Of a stretch of 64,000 bases of DNA, positions 62,516 to 64,000 are shown piece after piece. The stretch's first letter is position 1; each line of letters opens with the position of its first letter. Position numbers and translations under genes: made by a program. The notes beneath the pieces are model-generated. The model ran no database searches. It had not been told where the DNA came from and saw only the letters and a list, made by a program, of their open reading frames with translations. The stretch comes from Hyphomicrobiales bacterium (lineage in GTDB: Bacteria > Pseudomonadota > Alphaproteobacteria > Rickettsiales > JACKKO01): the NCBI GenBank assembly GCA_024236395.1, contig JACKKO010000003.1, positions 62,001-126,000 on the forward strand, in the 5' to 3' direction.

Positions 62516-63028
62516 TTATGCGCCTGTATTCCCATATGCAGAGAACACGCGGGCCAATTGACCCGCCGGCGCCTGAACAACGCTTGCCAGCTTGGAAGCC
62601 GGAGCGTTGATCAAGCCAATGATCTTCGCACGCGACTCATCCAGAGACGGCATCGAGGCGAGCTGCTTCACCCCGGACGCATCCAGTATCTTTTCATCCA
62701 GCGCCCCACCAAGGATTTCCAGCTTTTCATTATCCTTAGCGAAGTCTACCACGGTTTTCGCCGCTGCCACTGCATCCTGTGAGTAGGCGATGGCCGTGGG
62801 GCCAGATAGATATTCTGCCAGACCAGCAAACTTGGTATCGTTTGCGGCAATTTTGGTCAGGCTGTTTTTGGTGACTTTCACGGTGGTGCCGTTTTCACGG
62901 GCTTTATTTCTCAGCTCCGTAATTTCAGCAACGCTCAGACCGCGATAATGTATCACCACTGCTGAAACTGCTTCATTCAGCGAATCCTTCATTGCGGCGA
63001 CAAAATCTTTTTTCTGCTGACGGTTCAT
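62516..63028 (-). CDS. rplJ: Ribosomal protein L10
   Basis: 170 residues. MNRQQKKDFVAAMKDSLNEA, VVIHYRGLSVAEITELRNKA and KVTKNSLTKIAANDT mark the rRNA-binding domain; the C-terminal helix (about 135-170) binds L7/L12 dimers. It is 24 bases from rplA, so little room exists for the usual L10 leader; the rplA-rplJ gap shows no clear structure. Confidence 0.96.
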   Translation of the reverse strand: MNRQQKKDFVAAMKDSLNEAVSAVVIHYRGLSVAEITELRNKARENGTTVKVTKNSLTKIAANDTKFAGLAEYLSGPTAIAYSQDAVAAAKTVVDFAKDNEKLEILGGALDEKILDASGVKQLASMPSLDESRAKIIGLINAPASKLASVVQAPAGQLARVFSAYGNTGA

Positions 63029-63052
63029 TGGTTTTCTCCTAATGCGGCGTCC

Positions 63053-63796
63053 TTAAGCAGCCACCGAGTTAATATCAACCTGCACGCCCGGCCCCATGGT
63101 GGAGCTGATCGTCAGTTTTTCCATATACGTCCCTTTGACACCGGATGGCTTCGCCTGCTTAACGGCGTTAAAAAGGGCAAGGATGTTTTCTTCAATGGCC
63201 TTTTCAGTAAAGCTGGCTTTTGCCACGCCGGCGTGTACTAGGCCGGTTTTTTCGGTGCGGTATTCCACCTGACCGGCTTTAGCATTTTTAATAGCAGCCT
63301 CGACCTTATCTGTTACCGTGCCAAGCTTCGGGTTCGGCATCAGGCCTTTGGGGCCAAGGATACGAGCAACACCGCCCACCAGTCCCATCAGATCCGGGGT
63401 CGCGATGCAAACATCAAAATTGATGGTACCGGCTTTAATTTCTTCTACCAGTTCTTCCGCTCCAACAACATCTGCACCGGCTTTTTGGGCGGCTTCGGCT
63501 TTGGCGTCGCGGGCAAACACGGCAACGCGTACTTTTTTACCAATACCATTCGGCATGGCAATCACACCACGCACGATCTGGTCAGAGTGACGCGGATCCA
63601 CACCCAGATTGAACACCACTTCAATGGTTTCATCAAACTTGGCTTTGGCATTGCCTTTTACCAGCTTTACCGCCTCATTCAATGGGTAAACCTTGCCTTC
63701 TTCCAGCGTTTTGTTTGCCGCTTCCAGGCGCTTGCCACCTCTTGGAGCCCGCAGGCCAGAGGCTTTGCTTTTCTTTGTGGTTTTCTTTTCAGCCAT
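63053..63796 (-). CDS. rplA: Ribosomal protein L1
   Basis: 247 residues. An extra basic N-terminus (about residues 1-22, EKKTTKKSKASGLRAPRGGK) precedes the usual start. Conserved parts are PLNEAVKLVKGNAKAKFDET, FNLGVDPRHSDQIVRG, and GPKGLMPNPKLGTVT. It binds the L1 stalk and its own mRNA. The start is three bases from the rplK stop. Confidence 0.97.
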   Translation of the reverse strand: MAEKKTTKKSKASGLRAPRGGKRLEAANKTLEEGKVYPLNEAVKLVKGNAKAKFDETIEVVFNLGVDPRHSDQIVRGVIAMPNGIGKKVRVAVFARDAKAEAAQKAGADVVGAEELVEEIKAGTINFDVCIATPDLMGLVGGVARILGPKGLMPNPKLGTVTDKVEAAIKNAKAGQVEYRTEKTGLVHAGVAKASFTEKAIEENILALFNAVKQAKPSGVKGTYMEKLTISSTMGPGVQVDINSVAA

Positions 63797-63799
63797 TTT

Positions 63800-64000
63800 T
63801 TACTCCGTTACTTCCAGACCCATAGAACGTGCCGTGCCAGCAATCATGCGGGTGGCGGCTTCAAGGTCGTGTGCATTCAGGTCTTCCATTTTCTTTTCAG
63901 CCACTTCACGCACCTTGCCTATGCTGATCGTGCCAGCGGAAGTTTGCCCCGGCTTTTGCGAGCCTTTAGGCAGATTTGCCGCTTTCATCAGCAGGTAAGA
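63800..64000 (-). CDS. rplK: Ribosomal protein L11 (C-terminal part)
   Basis: The gene runs off the window end; about 66 C-terminal residues of about 143 are present, beginning SYLLMKAANLPKGSQKPG. The rRNA-binding domain motif GTISIGKVREVAEKKMEDLN and the end MIAGTARSMGLEVTE are typical. The N-terminal domain is missing only because of the window edge. Confidence 0.95.
   Translation of the reverse strand, partial: SYLLMKAANLPKGSQKPGQTSAGTISIGKVREVAEKKMEDLNAHDLEAATRMIAGTARSMGLEVTE

Noticed and set aside
1..64000. CRISPR arrays, insertion sequences, prophage genes
   Set aside because: No regularly spaced repeats, transposase motifs or phage structural genes were seen on either strand.

Overview
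The window is one contiguous piece of an alphaproteobacterial chromosome. The evidence is the CtrA, DivK and PleD cell-cycle regulators, HdaA, the split pntAA/pntAB/pntB transhydrogenase, FdxA next to a CarD-type regulator, the alphaproteobacterial AddB, and the gene orders aroA-cmk-rpsA-sppA-ihfB-lapA-trpFB, tatABC-serS and gyrA-coaD. fliI and fliJ imply a flagellum, and a phasin-like protein implies polyhydroxyalkanoate granules. The order within the class cannot be fixed from these genes. I see no prophage, insertion sequence, CRISPR array or rRNA gene.

Layout. 1-11.6 kb: 3' part of uvrA, an AT-rich orphan gene with an exact CtrA box, addB, a phasin-like gene, purMN on the other strand, DUF2066-hdaA, a SixA-type phosphatase and ctrA. 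11.75-22.3 kb: a plus-strand run fliI-fliJ-folC-aroA-cmk-rpsA-sppA-ihfB-lapA-trpF-trpB, divergent from ctrA across a spacer with two exact TTAA-N7-TTAA CtrA boxes. 22.3-31.6 kb: mostly minus strand, with pnt genes, bacterioferritin, pyrE, carD, fdxA, heptose genes gmhB/gmhA, ruvX, and the divK-pleD pair. 31.6-37.6 kb: acs preceded by a 1311-residue protein that I read as a very divergent member of the phosphoenolpyruvate carboxylase fold family. 37.7-43.6 kb: a degenerate tRNA-Ile, a CPA2 antiporter, tatABC, serS and an NlpD-like LysM/M23 protein. 43.6-48.5 kb: an AT-richer accessory block around tRNA-Arg, with a double-HTH regulator, an orphan, a polytopic GT-C-like protein and a GT2-methyltransferase fusion. 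48.5-64 kb: coaD, gyrA, a succinate-semialdehyde dehydrogenase, then rpoC-rpoB-rplL-rplJ-rplA-rplK read on the minus strand and running off the end.

Sequence quality matters for reading this window. Several genes are broken by dense single-base indels: cmk, the pntAA N-terminus, bfr, pleD, divK, tatC, serS and the nlpD 5' end. Most are essential or single-copy, and the correct protein can be recovered by hopping frames, often at short homopolymers. Assembly error in a few low-quality patches is therefore more likely than true gene decay. These genes are annotated over their full reconstructed span.

Biology. CtrA, DivK and PleD are all present, together with HdaA, which links replication control to the cell cycle. 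CtrA boxes lie next to ctrA, fliI, one orphan gene and, with one mismatch, divK. acs and the PEPC-like gene may form an acetate/anaplerotic unit. The most unusual item is the giant PEPC-like protein.
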